Source: Alphaproteobacteria bacterium (GTDB taxonomy: Bacteria; Pseudomonadota; Alphaproteobacteria; Rhodobacterales; Rhodobacteraceae). Taken from it: a stretch of 8,360 bases of DNA. Below, in pieces: positions 1 to 6,584 of the stretch (positions are counted from its first letter, which is position 1; each line of letters starts with the position of its first letter). Under the pieces are notes generated by a model. The model worked only from the letters and a program-made list of their open reading frames with translations, did no database searches and was not told where the DNA came from. The DNA is taken from the NCBI GenBank assembly GCA_030425945.1, contig JAUHZL010000111.1, positions 1 through 8,360 of the forward strand. Direction: 5' to 3'. A program made the translations under genes and the position numbers.

Positions 1-407
1 GGTCGCGCCTGATCGAGTATTCCGCCGATCCCGAGCCCGGCACCCGGCGCCGCCCGCTGACCGCGGTCTGCCTGACCGACGTGCTCGATGACGGGCTGAG
101 CATGGTCTACTCGTTCTACAACCCGGACCTCGAGCGGCAGTCGCTCGGCACCTACATCATCCTCGACCATATCGAGATCGCCCGCGAGGCGGGCCTGCCC
201 TACGTCTATCTCGGCTACTGGGTGCCGGGCAGCCCGAAGATGGGCTACAAGGCCAGCTTCAAGGCGCTCGAGATCTTCAAGGGCGGCCGCTGGGTCGATC
301 TCGGCGACCCCGCCGACCACACGTCCGAGCGCCACCCGCTGTCGGTCGAGCCGATTGCCGAACAGGTCGCGCGCATCACCCTACCCGACTATCGCGGCCC
401 GCGCTGA
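1..407 (+). CDS. bpt: Aspartate/glutamate leucyltransferase (Bpt/ATE family), 3' part
   Basis: This is the C-terminal 134 codons of a gene whose start lies left of the window; the reading frame is open from base 3. Bpt enzymes move leucine from leucyl-tRNA to proteins with N-terminal Asp or Glu, marking them for ClpS/ClpAP degradation in the bacterial N-end rule pathway (family knowledge). Visible hallmarks of the ATE C-terminal domain are YSFYNP, the SLGTYIILDHI helix, the YVYLGYWV strand and the GYKASFKALE segment, followed by a short tail ending DYRGPR. The catalytic N-terminal cysteine-containing domain is outside the window, so I cannot tell Bpt from a true arginyltransferase by its N-terminus. 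Bpt is the usual alphaproteobacterial form. The gene ends 9 nt from the convergent dctD stop. Confidence 0.9.
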   Translation, partial: SRLIEYSADPEPGTRRRPLTAVCLTDVLDDGLSMVYSFYNPDLERQSLGTYIILDHIEIAREAGLPYVYLGYWVPGSPKMGYKASFKALEIFKGGRWVDLGDPADHTSERHPLSVEPIAEQVARITLPDYRGPR

Positions 408-416
408 GCGCCGCCC

Positions 417-1760
417 CTACAGGTAGTTGGAGCGGCTCAGGCCGTATTTCGCCATCTTCTCGTTCAGCGTCCGGCGCGGCAGGCACAGCTCTTCCATCAC
501 CGCGGCGATCGAGCCCTTGTGGCGGCGCATCGTGTTGTCGATCAGCATGCGCTCGAAGGCCTCGACGTATTCCTTCAGCGGCTTGCCCTCGGTCATCAGG
601 GTCGGGCTGAGTTCGGTCGTCTCGGGCGACAGCAGCGCCGAGATCGAGCCGGTCCCGCGCCGCGACTGCAGCACCGCGCGTTCGGCGATGTTGATGAGCT
701 GCCGCACGTTGCCCGGCCACGGCGCCTGCAACAGTTGCGCGGCCTCCTGCGCCGTCAGTTGCGGCGCGTCGCAGCCGTATTCCTCGGCGAACTGCTCGGC
801 CATCTGGGTGAACAGCGACAGGATGTCCTCGCCACGCTGGCGCAGCGGCGGCACCGTGATCCGCAGCGCCGCCAGCCGGTAATAGAGGTCCGGGCGCAGG
901 GTCTCGGCGAGGGTCCGGTCGCCCTCCGCCAGGTTCGAGACCGCGACCACGCGGAACTCGGCCCCCACCGGGTCGTTCAGCAGGCCGAGCAGCTTGCCCT
1001 GCAGGGACGGCTCCAGCGACTCGATGTCCTCGAGGCAGAGCGTACCGCCCCGGGCCTGTTCGACCAGCGGCGGCTCGGCGCTCGCCGCATCGCCCCCGAA
1101 GAGCCGCGCGCCAAGCGCTGTCTCGTCCTCGGCCGCGCAGCTGACGACGACGAAGCGCTTGCCCTGCCGCGGCCCGACGGCGTGCAGCGCATGGGCGACC
1201 AGGCTCTTTCCGGTCCCCGTCTCGCCCTCGATCAGAACATGGCCGTCCGCCTGCCCGAGGTCGAGGATATCCTCGCGCAGCCGCTCCATCGCGGGCGAGG
1301 CCCCGATCAGCTTGCGCATCAGCACGGTGCCGTCCGACAGCTCGCGCCGCAGCGCCCGGTTGTCGAGGGTCAGCCGGCGGGTCTCGGTCGCGCGCCGGGC
1401 CAGCTCCGTCATGCGGTCCGGGTTGAAGGGCTTTTCCATGAAGTCGTAGGCCCCGACCCGCATCGCCTCGACGGCCATCGGGACATCACCGTGCCCGGTG
1501 ATCATGATGACCGGCAATTGCGCGTCGGCCTGCATCAGGCGCTTGAGAAAGGCCATCCCGTCCATGCCGGGCATCCGGATGTCGGTGACGACGATGCCGG
1601 GGTAGTTCGGGCCGATCGACTTCAGCGCCTCGTCCGCGCTGGCGAAGGTCTCGGTGTCGAAGCCCGACAGCGCCAGCCACTGGCTGATCGACTGCCGCAT
1701 GTCGGTTTCGTCGTCCACGATGGCGATCTTCATCTGCGTCGTCTTGCTCGCCTCAGCCAT
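417..1760 (-). CDS. dctD: C4-dicarboxylate response regulator DctD, NtrC-type, lacking the GAFTGA loop
   Basis: A 447-residue regulator with three domains. The receiver (about 10-125) has acidic residues D16/D17, phospho-acceptor D60 in VVTDIRMPG, T88 and K110. The AAA+ domain (about 150-370) has Walker A GETGTGKS at 179-186, arginine-finger region RPDLYYRL at 289-296, PPLRQRGEDI, and sensor II WPGNVRQL at 348-355. The C-terminal Fis-type helix-turn-helix lies at about 414-443. The partner is the histidine kinase DctB, encoded 36 nt upstream; the pair normally activates C4-dicarboxylate transporter genes. Between LFG (220-222) and GGTL there are 15 residues where NtrC/DctD proteins have 21, and no GAFTGA is present. 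The Walker B tail reads LEDI rather than LDEI. These changes suggest activation that does not work through sigma-54. The start at 1760 is supported by AAAGGA six bases upstream; an in-frame ATG at codon 10 is the alternative. The DctD name rests on the DctB pairing. Confidence 0.88.
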   Translation of the reverse strand: MAEASKTTQMKIAIVDDETDMRQSISQWLALSGFDTETFASADEALKSIGPNYPGIVVTDIRMPGMDGMAFLKRLMQADAQLPVIMITGHGDVPMAVEAMRVGAYDFMEKPFNPDRMTELARRATETRRLTLDNRALRRELSDGTVLMRKLIGASPAMERLREDILDLGQADGHVLIEGETGTGKSLVAHALHAVGPRQGKRFVVVSCAAEDETALGARLFGGDAASAEPPLVEQARGGTLCLEDIESLEPSLQGKLLGLLNDPVGAEFRVVAVSNLAEGDRTLAETLRPDLYYRLAALRITVPPLRQRGEDILSLFTQMAEQFAEEYGCDAPQLTAQEAAQLLQAPWPGNVRQLINIAERAVLQSRRGTGSISALLSPETTELSPTLMTEGKPLKEYVEAFERMLIDNTMRRHKGSIAAVMEELCLPRRTLNEKMAKYGLSRSNYL

Positions 1761-1796
1761 GATCCGTCCTTTGGCGCCCAGCGGCGCGCTTCCATG

Positions 1797-3611
1797 TCAT
1801 TCCGCCGCGCTGCGGCCCTGTGCCCAGACCGGCAGGCGGACCTCGAAGACCGCCCCGCCGTCCTCGGCGTTGCGGGCGGTCAGGCGCCCGCCGTGATCCG
1901 AGACGATCCCCGACGAGATCGCCAGCCCGAGGCCCACGCCATCGCCGGGGCGCTTGGTGGTGTAGAAGGGCTCGAAGAGCTTATCGAGGTCCTGCAGCCC
2001 GTAGCCGTTGTCGCGAACCGCCAGCGTCACGGTCTCGCCGGACGACAGGAACAGGTCGATCTTCGGCACCGTGACGCCCTGCGTCGCGTCGAGCGCATTG
2101 CGCAGCAGGTTCACGATGACCTGTTCCAGCCGGATGCGGTCGCCGAGCACCAGCACAGGCTCGCGCGGAACCGAGCGGGTGATCTCGATCCGGCGGGTCT
2201 TGAGCTGCGGCTCCATCATGTCGAGCGCGCCGGTCAGCGCCTCGCGCAGGTCGACCGGCTTGAACTGGTCATCGCCCTTGCGGGCATAGCTCTTCAACTG
2301 GCGCGTGATCGTGCCCATGCGGTCGATCAGGTCGTCGATCCGCGCGAAGGACGACAGCGACTCCTCGCTCCGGCCGCGCTGCAACAACAGCTTCGCCCCC
2401 GCGAGATAGGTCTTCATCGCTGCCAGAGGCTGGTTCAGCTCGTGGCTGACCGCCGCCGACATCTCGCCCAGGGCCGCCAGCTTCTGGCTCTGCGCCAGCG
2501 TCTGCTCGGCCACCGCGAGGTTGCGCTGCGCCTCCTCGCGCTCGGCGATCTCGCGCTGCAGGCGGCGGTTCAGCTCGCGCAGGGCGGCGCTTTCGCGCTG
2601 GAAGAACACGGAGCGCGACCAGGCACGGCGGCTGAGCAGGTAGAACCCCACCGCCGAGAGGATGGCGAAGGCCATGATTTCCAGCGCGATCACCGCGTTC
2701 ACCCGTTCGCGCACGCTGGCATAGGTGGCGAACGAGGTCAGCCGCCAGCCCCGGAACGGGATCACGCTGTCGATCTGCATCACCGCTTCGCCGCCGAGAT
2801 AGGTCTCGGGGCCGGGCCGCGCCCAGTCCCCGGTCGCCTGGATCGCCCGTTCGATGGCCGAGGGCGGCGGCTGGGTGGCCAGCGCCTCCTGCACGGTCCG
2901 GGTGCGCCAGCGCGGCTCGGAGGCGAGGATCACCGTCCCGCCGCTGTCGGTCACCATCACGGCATCCTGCGCACCGCGCCAGCGGGCCTCCAGCTTGGCG
3001 AGGTCGACCTCGACCACGATCACCCCGGCGCGGCGGCCCTCGGTCTCGATCCGGCGGGCAAAGGTGAAGCCGTAGGTGGCGTTGTCCTGCGGGGTGACGG
3101 TGAAGACCGTGCCGCTCGACCGCAGCGCCTCGACGTGGAAGGGCTGCGCGCGGTAGCTCGCACCCAGACGCGTGCGGTCGGTCGCCGCCACCACCCGCCC
3201 GCCGTCGTCGAGCAGCAGCAGCGAGGCGGCGCCGATCTCGTCCTTCAGCGAGATCAGCCGCTGGCTGGTCGCGGCGTAGTCGCTGGAGTTCAGCGCCGTG
3301 ATCATCACCGGGTCGCGTGACAGCAGCAGCGGCACCGTCGAGTTGCGCTGCACCTCCGACACGATCGCGTTGGCATAGAGCGTCAGGCGCACCTCGGCAC
3401 GCTGCCGCGTGGACTGGGTGAAGCGTTCGGTCAGCCAGACGTTGGTGATCCACAGCACGACGAGCATCGCGCCCAGCAGCAACAGACCCACCGCCCGGAA
3501 GACCCAGACCGTGGAATCCCGCTCGTCCTTCCGGCGACGCGACGTCTCGCTGGCGAAAAAACCGTCCATGATCAGAGAGTAGGCACGCGACAGGTCCCGC
3601 TCAAGCGGCAC
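1797..3611 (-). CDS. dctB: C4-dicarboxylate sensor histidine kinase DctB
   Basis: A 604-residue membrane histidine kinase that would sense periplasmic C4-dicarboxylates and phosphorylate DctD. From the N-terminus: a hydrophobic segment at about 36-58; a periplasmic sensor of about 245 residues of the DctB/dCache type, including LLLLDDGGRVVAATDRTRLG; a second membrane segment at about 306-328; and a charged, probably coiled-coil linker at 335-375. The HisKA domain carries phospho-acceptor H390 in AAVSHELNQPLA. The ATPase domain has N501/N505 (VIVNLLRNALDA), G1 box DNGYG at 534-538, LFEPFYTTK, and GVGLGL at 558-563. All catalytic motifs look intact. The start is uncertain: GTG at 3611 has only a weak GGAC upstream, while ATG at 3569 lacks a ribosome site but gives a more usual short cytoplasmic N-terminus. 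It follows purQ by 28 nt (70 nt with the later start). Confidence 0.92.
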   Translation of the reverse strand: MPLERDLSRAYSLIMDGFFASETSRRRKDERDSTVWVFRAVGLLLLGAMLVVLWITNVWLTERFTQSTRQRAEVRLTLYANAIVSEVQRNSTVPLLLSRDPVMITALNSSDYAATSQRLISLKDEIGAASLLLLDDGGRVVAATDRTRLGASYRAQPFHVEALRSSGTVFTVTPQDNATYGFTFARRIETEGRRAGVIVVEVDLAKLEARWRGAQDAVMVTDSGGTVILASEPRWRTRTVQEALATQPPPSAIERAIQATGDWARPGPETYLGGEAVMQIDSVIPFRGWRLTSFATYASVRERVNAVIALEIMAFAILSAVGFYLLSRRAWSRSVFFQRESAALRELNRRLQREIAEREEAQRNLAVAEQTLAQSQKLAALGEMSAAVSHELNQPLAAMKTYLAGAKLLLQRGRSEESLSSFARIDDLIDRMGTITRQLKSYARKGDDQFKPVDLREALTGALDMMEPQLKTRRIEITRSVPREPVLVLGDRIRLEQVIVNLLRNALDATQGVTVPKIDLFLSSGETVTLAVRDNGYGLQDLDKLFEPFYTTKRPGDGVGLGLAISSGIVSDHGGRLTARNAEDGGAVFEVRLPVWAQGRSAAE

Positions 3612-3639
3612 GCGGTCCGGCTGTCCCGCACGGGCGGGA

Positions 3640-4308
3640 TCACGCCGCTGCCAGCACTCCCGCCAGCCCCGCGAAGAGCGCCGCGCCGTCTGTGCCGCCC
3701 TGCACCGGGTCCACCACCCGCTCGGGGTGCGGCATCATCCCCAGCACCCGGCGGTTCCCGGACAGGACGCCCGCGATGTCGCGCGCGCTGCCGTTCGGGT
3801 TGCGCGCATAGCGGAAGGCCACGCGGCCCTCGCCCTCGAGCCGGTCGAGCGTCTCCGCGTCGGCGGTGTAGTTGCCGTCGTGATGCGCGATCGGGACGGT
3901 GATCTCGGCCCCCGGCGCATAGCCCGAGGTGAAGGCGCTGTCGGTCTCGCCCACCACCAGCCCCTCGGACCGGCAGATGAACTTCAGGCCCGCGTTGCGC
4001 ATCAGCGCGCCGGGCAGAAGCCCTGTCTCCACAAGGACCTGGAAGCCGTTGCAGATGCCCAGCACGAAGCCGCCGCGCGCCGCGTGAGCCCCGACCGCCG
4101 CCATGATCGGCGCGCGCGCCGCGATGGCCCCGCAGCGCAGGTAATCCCCGAACGAGAACCCGCCCGGCAGGCCGACGACATCGACGCCCGCGGGAAGCGC
4201 GGTGTCCTTGTGCCAGACCCGGTCGACGGCGAAGCCCGCGCGCTCGAAGGCGACGGCCAGGTCGCGGTCGCAGTTCGAGCCGGGGAAGGTGACGACGGCG
4301 GCGCGCAT
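3640..4308 (-). CDS. purQ: Phosphoribosylformylglycinamidine synthase, glutaminase subunit PurQ
   Basis: PurQ hydrolyses glutamine and passes ammonia to PurL, which with PurS converts FGAR to FGAM in de novo purine synthesis (cytoplasmic, family knowledge). The 222-residue length is normal for the stand-alone subunit. It is a class I glutamine amidotransferase: N-terminal AVVTFPGSNCDRD, the GGFSFGDYLRCGA segment typical of PurQ, nucleophile C86 in the GICNGFQ elbow, and H194 with E196 in MMPHPER completing the triad. The ribosome site AGGAGGGG overlaps the stop codon of the preceding dehydrogenase gene, so translation of the two genes is probably linked. The purL synthetase gene is not in the window. 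Directly after the stop lies a 6-bp GC hairpin without a T-tract, so read-through into dctB is possible. Confidence 0.97.
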   Translation of the reverse strand: MRAAVVTFPGSNCDRDLAVAFERAGFAVDRVWHKDTALPAGVDVVGLPGGFSFGDYLRCGAIAARAPIMAAVGAHAARGGFVLGICNGFQVLVETGLLPGALMRNAGLKFICRSEGLVVGETDSAFTSGYAPGAEITVPIAHHDGNYTADAETLDRLEGEGRVAFRYARNPNGSARDIAGVLSGNRRVLGMMPHPERVVDPVQGGTDGAALFAGLAGVLAAA

Positions 4309-4321
4309 GGGCCCCTCCTCA
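4309..4321 (-). promoter_or_regulatory. purQ ribosome binding site overlapping the dehydrogenase stop
   Basis: On the minus strand the dehydrogenase stop TGA runs directly into GGAGGGG, followed within a few bases by the purQ ATG. The strong ribosome site shares bases with the upstream stop, a sign of tight operon packing rather than a random insertion. Confidence 0.75.
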
Positions 4322-5356
4322 GTTCTGGAAATCTGTCACCACGGCCACGCCCGGGGGCGTCGGACCGTTGAACGCCTCGAGCTCGGCGGACACGTCGCTG
4401 AGGCGGATCTGCCGCCCGATCATCGGGCTCATGTCCACGGCGCCCGACTGGATCAGGCTGAACAGCTGGTCATAGCGCCAGGACGGCATCCCGCGCGAGC
4501 CGTAGACCGCGAGGTTCTTCATGAAGACCGCGTTCATGTCGACGGTCATCATCGCGGTGTGCCCGATCGGCATGCCGACCTGCACGTGCCGGCCCAGCGG
4601 GCGCAGGCAGCGCAGCGAGGCATTGGCCGTCGCCTCGATCCCCACCGCTTCCAGCGAGACATGCGCCCCGCCGCCGGTGATCTCCTTGATCGCCTTCCAC
4701 GGCTTGCCGTCCGAGGCATCGACGACCGCCTCGGCCCCGTGCACCAGCGCGTGGTCCAGCTTTTCCTTCACCACGTCGACCGCTATGACGCGCGCGCCCA
4801 TCGCCTTGCCGATCAGCAGGGCTGCGAGGCCGATGCCGCCGGTGCCGTGCACCGCCAGCCATTCGCCGGGCTGGAGGGCGGCGCGGTCGGTCAGCGCATG
4901 CCACGAGGTCATCACCCGGCAGCCGAGGCCCGCCGCCGCGACCGGCGTCATGTGCTCGGGGAGCAGCGCGAGGTTGTGATCGCGGGGCACGGCCACGTAG
5001 TCGGCAAAGGCCCCGTCCGAGCCGATGCCCGGATAGACGAGATCGAGACAGGTATGCTGCGCGCCCGACCGGCAGTCGGGACAGGTCCCGCAGCCCAAGA
5101 GGAACGGCGCGACCAGCACGTCGCCGACCTTGTATTTCGCGCGCGGCCCGGCCTCGACCACCTCGCCGCAGAACTCGTGGCCGCCGATCGCGCCCGGCTT
5201 GACGCGCGGATGCTCGCCCATCCAGCCGTGCCAGTCCGAGCGGCACACGCCGCAGGCCAGCACCTTGAGGATCACGCCGTCCTCGGGACAGGCCGGATCG
5301 GGCCGGGTCTCGAGGCTCAGCGGCTGGCGATACTCCGACAGGACCGCGGCGCGCAT
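4319..5356 (-). CDS. Zinc-dependent alcohol dehydrogenase-like protein (MDR superfamily), nested in the pur operon
   Basis: A 345-residue medium-chain dehydrogenase with all expected metal ligands. Catalytic zinc: C38 (GVCRSDW), H60-E61 (GGHEF) and C146 (GLGCRVMTSW). Structural zinc: the C89/C92/C95/C103 cluster. The Rossmann loop GTGGIG at 171-176 and D194 at the end of the second strand (VIAVDV) favour NAD over NADP. It should oxidise an alcohol or reduce an aldehyde in the cytoplasm; the substrate cannot be read from sequence. The start at 5356 is chosen because its ATG overlaps the purS stop (TGATG), it sits 7 nt after a GAGG inside purS, and MRAAVLSEYR is a standard family N-terminus. 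Longer in-frame starts would run deep into purS. purQ follows after 10 nt. Its GC-rich codon use resembles its neighbours, so it does not look recently acquired. No purine step needs such an enzyme. Confidence 0.9.
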   Translation of the reverse strand: MRAAVLSEYRQPLSLETRPDPACPEDGVILKVLACGVCRSDWHGWMGEHPRVKPGAIGGHEFCGEVVEAGPRAKYKVGDVLVAPFLLGCGTCPDCRSGAQHTCLDLVYPGIGSDGAFADYVAVPRDHNLALLPEHMTPVAAAGLGCRVMTSWHALTDRAALQPGEWLAVHGTGGIGLAALLIGKAMGARVIAVDVVKEKLDHALVHGAEAVVDASDGKPWKAIKEITGGGAHVSLEAVGIEATANASLRCLRPLGRHVQVGMPIGHTAMMTVDMNAVFMKNLAVYGSRGMPSWRYDQLFSLIQSGAVDMSPMIGRQIRLSDVSAELEAFNGPTPPGVAVVTDFQN

Positions 5357-5367
5357 CAGAGCACCTC
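5354..5367 (-). promoter_or_regulatory. Translational coupling site purS/dehydrogenase (TGATG overlap)
   Basis: The purS stop and dehydrogenase start share one base in TGATG (5358-5354). A GAGG Shine-Dalgarno sequence inside the last purS codons (5367-5364) is 7 nt from the ATG. This decides the dehydrogenase start and indicates that translation of the two genes is coupled. Confidence 0.8.
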
Positions 5368-5586
5368 GACCCGGTAGCTTTCGATCACCGTGTTCGCGAG
5401 CAGCTTCTCGCACATCTCGGTGACAGTGGCCTCGGTCGTGCCGTCCGCGAGGTCGAGCTCGATCACCTTGCCCTGCCGGACGCCTTCGACGCCGGAAAAG
5501 CCGAGCGCGCCGAGCGCGTGCCGCACCGCCTCGCCCTGCGGGTCGAGGACCCCTGCCTTCAGCATCACCGTGACGCGCGCCTTCAT
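5356..5586 (-). CDS. purS: Phosphoribosylformylglycinamidine synthase subunit PurS
   Basis: A 76-residue protein of normal PurS length. PurS is the small structural subunit that helps PurQ dock on PurL to form active FGAM synthase (family knowledge). The sequence has the family pattern: a first strand KARVTVMLKAGVLDPQGEAV, a helix HALGALGF, then VRQGKVIELDL, a second helix TEMCEKLLANTVIE and final strand YRVEVL. I chose the start at 5586 because the family begins MKARVTVM and a GAGGG lies 8 nt upstream; the reading frame stays open further upstream but that part has no family resemblance and overlaps purC. It lies 49 nt after purC, and its TGA shares one base with the ATG of the dehydrogenase gene. 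Confidence 0.96.
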   Translation of the reverse strand: MKARVTVMLKAGVLDPQGEAVRHALGALGFSGVEGVRQGKVIELDLADGTTEATVTEMCEKLLANTVIESYRVEVL

Positions 5587-5635
5587 CTGCTCCGCCCTCG
5601 CTTCTTCGTCAGTCCTGGTCTGAGTTGCCGAACGT

Positions 5636-6397
5636 TCAGTTGATGAGCGTCGGCTTTCCAAGCTTTCCCGTGTTGACAGGCAGCACCCCCAACCGCCGGG
5701 CAACTTCGGTGTAGGCATCCGCCAGATCGCCCAGATCGCGGCGGAACACGTCCTTGTCGAGCTTCTGGCCCGTCTTCAGGTCCCACAGGCGGCAGGAATC
5801 GGGGCTGATCTCGTCGGCCACCACGAGGCGCATGAAGTCGCCGTCCCAGATCCGGCCGATCTCGATCTTGAAGTCCACCAGCCGGATGCCGACCCCGATC
5901 ATCACGCCCGACAGGAAGTCGTTCACCCGCAGGCCGAGCGCGATCATGTCGTCGAGATCCTGCTGGCTGGCCCAGCCGAAGGCGATGATATGCTCTTCGG
6001 ACACCATCGGGTCGCCGAGCGCATCGTCCTTGTAGTAGAATTCCACGATCGGGCGCGGCAGGGCGGTGCCCTCGTCGATGCCGAGGCGTTTCGAGAGCGA
6101 GCCTGCGGCGACGTTGCGCACCACGATCTCGAGGGGAATCATCTCGACCGAGCGGATCAGCTGCTCGCGCATGTTCAGGCGGCGGATGAAGTGGGTCGGC
6201 ACGCCGATGGCGTTCAGCCCGTCCATGAAGAACTCGCTGAGGCGGTTGTTCAGCACGCCCTTGCCCTCGATCACCGCATGTTTCTCGGCGTTGAACGCGG
6301 TCGCATCATCCTTGAAATACTGCACGAGCGTGCCCGGCTCCGGGCCCTCGTAGAGAATCTTGGCCTTGCCCTCGTAGATCTTCTTGCGGCGCGCCAT
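5636..6397 (-). CDS. purC: SAICAR synthase PurC
   Basis: PurC (phosphoribosylaminoimidazole-succinocarboxamide synthase) joins CAIR and aspartate using ATP to give SAICAR. The 253-residue protein is a normal short bacterial form. It begins MARRKKIYEGKAKILYEG, with the nucleotide-binding GKAK strand. Other signatures are DDATAFN at 30-36, the substrate-loop region EIVVRNVAAGSLSKRLG at 90-106, LVDFKIEIGR at 173-182, and DEISPDSCRLWD at 195-206. The start at 6397 fits the family N-terminus; the frame is open upstream but that extension is low-complexity and arginine-rich. A GGAG lies 10 nt upstream. It is the first gene of the minus-strand block and is transcribed divergently from the zeta gene across a 187-nt region. 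Confidence 0.97.
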   Translation of the reverse strand: MARRKKIYEGKAKILYEGPEPGTLVQYFKDDATAFNAEKHAVIEGKGVLNNRLSEFFMDGLNAIGVPTHFIRRLNMREQLIRSVEMIPLEIVVRNVAAGSLSKRLGIDEGTALPRPIVEFYYKDDALGDPMVSEEHIIAFGWASQQDLDDMIALGLRVNDFLSGVMIGVGIRLVDFKIEIGRIWDGDFMRLVVADEISPDSCRLWDLKTGQKLDKDVFRRDLGDLADAYTEVARRLGVLPVNTGKLGKPTLIN

Positions 6398-6426
6398 GTC
6401 GGGGATACTCCGGCTCAATGCAAAGC

Positions 6427-6455
6427 GCCGGGCACGTCGCTCAACGACGCCCGGC
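6427..6455 (-). other. Strong hairpin in the purC 5' leader
   Basis: GCCGGGC (6427-6433) and GCCCGGC (6449-6455) form a perfect 7-bp stem. Inside it, after a 2-nt bulge, GTCG/CGAC (6436-6439 / 6445-6448) form 4 more pairs around a 5-nt loop. If the predicted purC promoter is right, this hairpin lies at the very 5' end of the purC transcript. It has no T-tract on the minus strand, so it is not an obvious terminator. Its role could be mRNA stability, a regulatory structure or an operator. Confidence 0.5.
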
Positions 6456-6464
6456 AGTGCGCAG

Positions 6465-6493
6465 GCTATAGGCCAGCCAGCGCAGTGCCGCAA
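6465..6493 (-). promoter_or_regulatory. Candidate sigma-70-type promoter for purC
   Basis: On the minus strand, TTGCGG (6493-6488) is separated by exactly 17 nt from TATAGC (6470-6465). Predicted transcription start is near 6458, leaving a leader of about 60 nt before the purC ATG. The -35 hexamer lies within the left arm of a perfect inverted repeat. This is a pattern match only. Confidence 0.45.
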
Positions 6494-6520
6494 GCGGTCG
6501 CAGGCCGGCAGGCTTGCGGC
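6487..6520. repeat. Perfect 9-bp inverted repeat between purC and zeta
   Basis: GCCGCAAGC (6487-6495) and GCTTGCGGC (6512-6520) are exact reverse complements separated by 16 bases, with arm centres 25 bp apart. Each arm holds a TTGCGG that reads outwards as the -35 of one of the two divergent promoters. It may be an operator for a dimeric regulator or simply symmetric promoter architecture. The arms are seen directly; the function is inference. Confidence 0.6.
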
Positions 6521-6542
6521 GACGCGGCGCAGACGGCATATC
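6514..6542 (+). promoter_or_regulatory. Candidate promoter for the zeta inhibitor gene
   Basis: TTGCGG (6514-6519) is followed after exactly 17 nt by CATATC (6537-6542), about 35 nt before the predicted ribosome site. It mirrors the purC promoter, sharing the same -35 hexamer in the opposite inverted-repeat arm. The -10 match is moderate. Confidence 0.38.
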
Positions 6543-6584
6543 CGACAGGAGCGCAACGCACGGCCACATCACGGGAGCCCGCCG

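Noticed and set aside
396..415. Imperfect hairpin centred on the bpt stop as a bidirectional terminator for bpt and dctD
   Set aside because: The stem is broken by an internal loop, the loop is only 3 nt, and there is no T-run on either strand.
1774..1787. GCGCC/GGCGC hairpin in the dctB-dctD gap
   Set aside because: A 5-bp stem without a T-tract is expected by chance at this GC content; dctB and dctD are most simply co-transcribed.
519..3320. A 933-codon open frame on the plus strand spanning dctD and most of dctB
   Set aside because: It is antisense to two well-supported genes, has Arg/His/Leu/Gly-rich composition without any family motif, and arises from high GC in third codon positions.
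3576..3604. TTGAGC-N17-TACTCT on the minus strand as a dctB promoter
   Set aside because: The -10 matches poorly and transcription would start practically on the ATG at 3569, giving a leaderless message and removing the GTG start. Possible but unsupported.
3624..3639. Hairpin TCCCGC/GCGGGA directly after the purQ stop, considered as a terminator
   Set aside because: The stem is only 6 bp and no T-tract follows on the minus strand; too weak to call.
4202..5377. A 391-codon plus-strand frame opposite the zinc dehydrogenase
   Set aside because: The opposite strand carries a protein with complete zinc and Rossmann motifs; this frame has no recognisable domain and shadow-like composition.
6398..6556. 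An N-terminal extension of purC to an upstream in-frame start at 6556
   Set aside because: The extension is arginine-rich without family similarity, covers the predicted promoter, and PurC proteins start at the MARRKKIYEG position.
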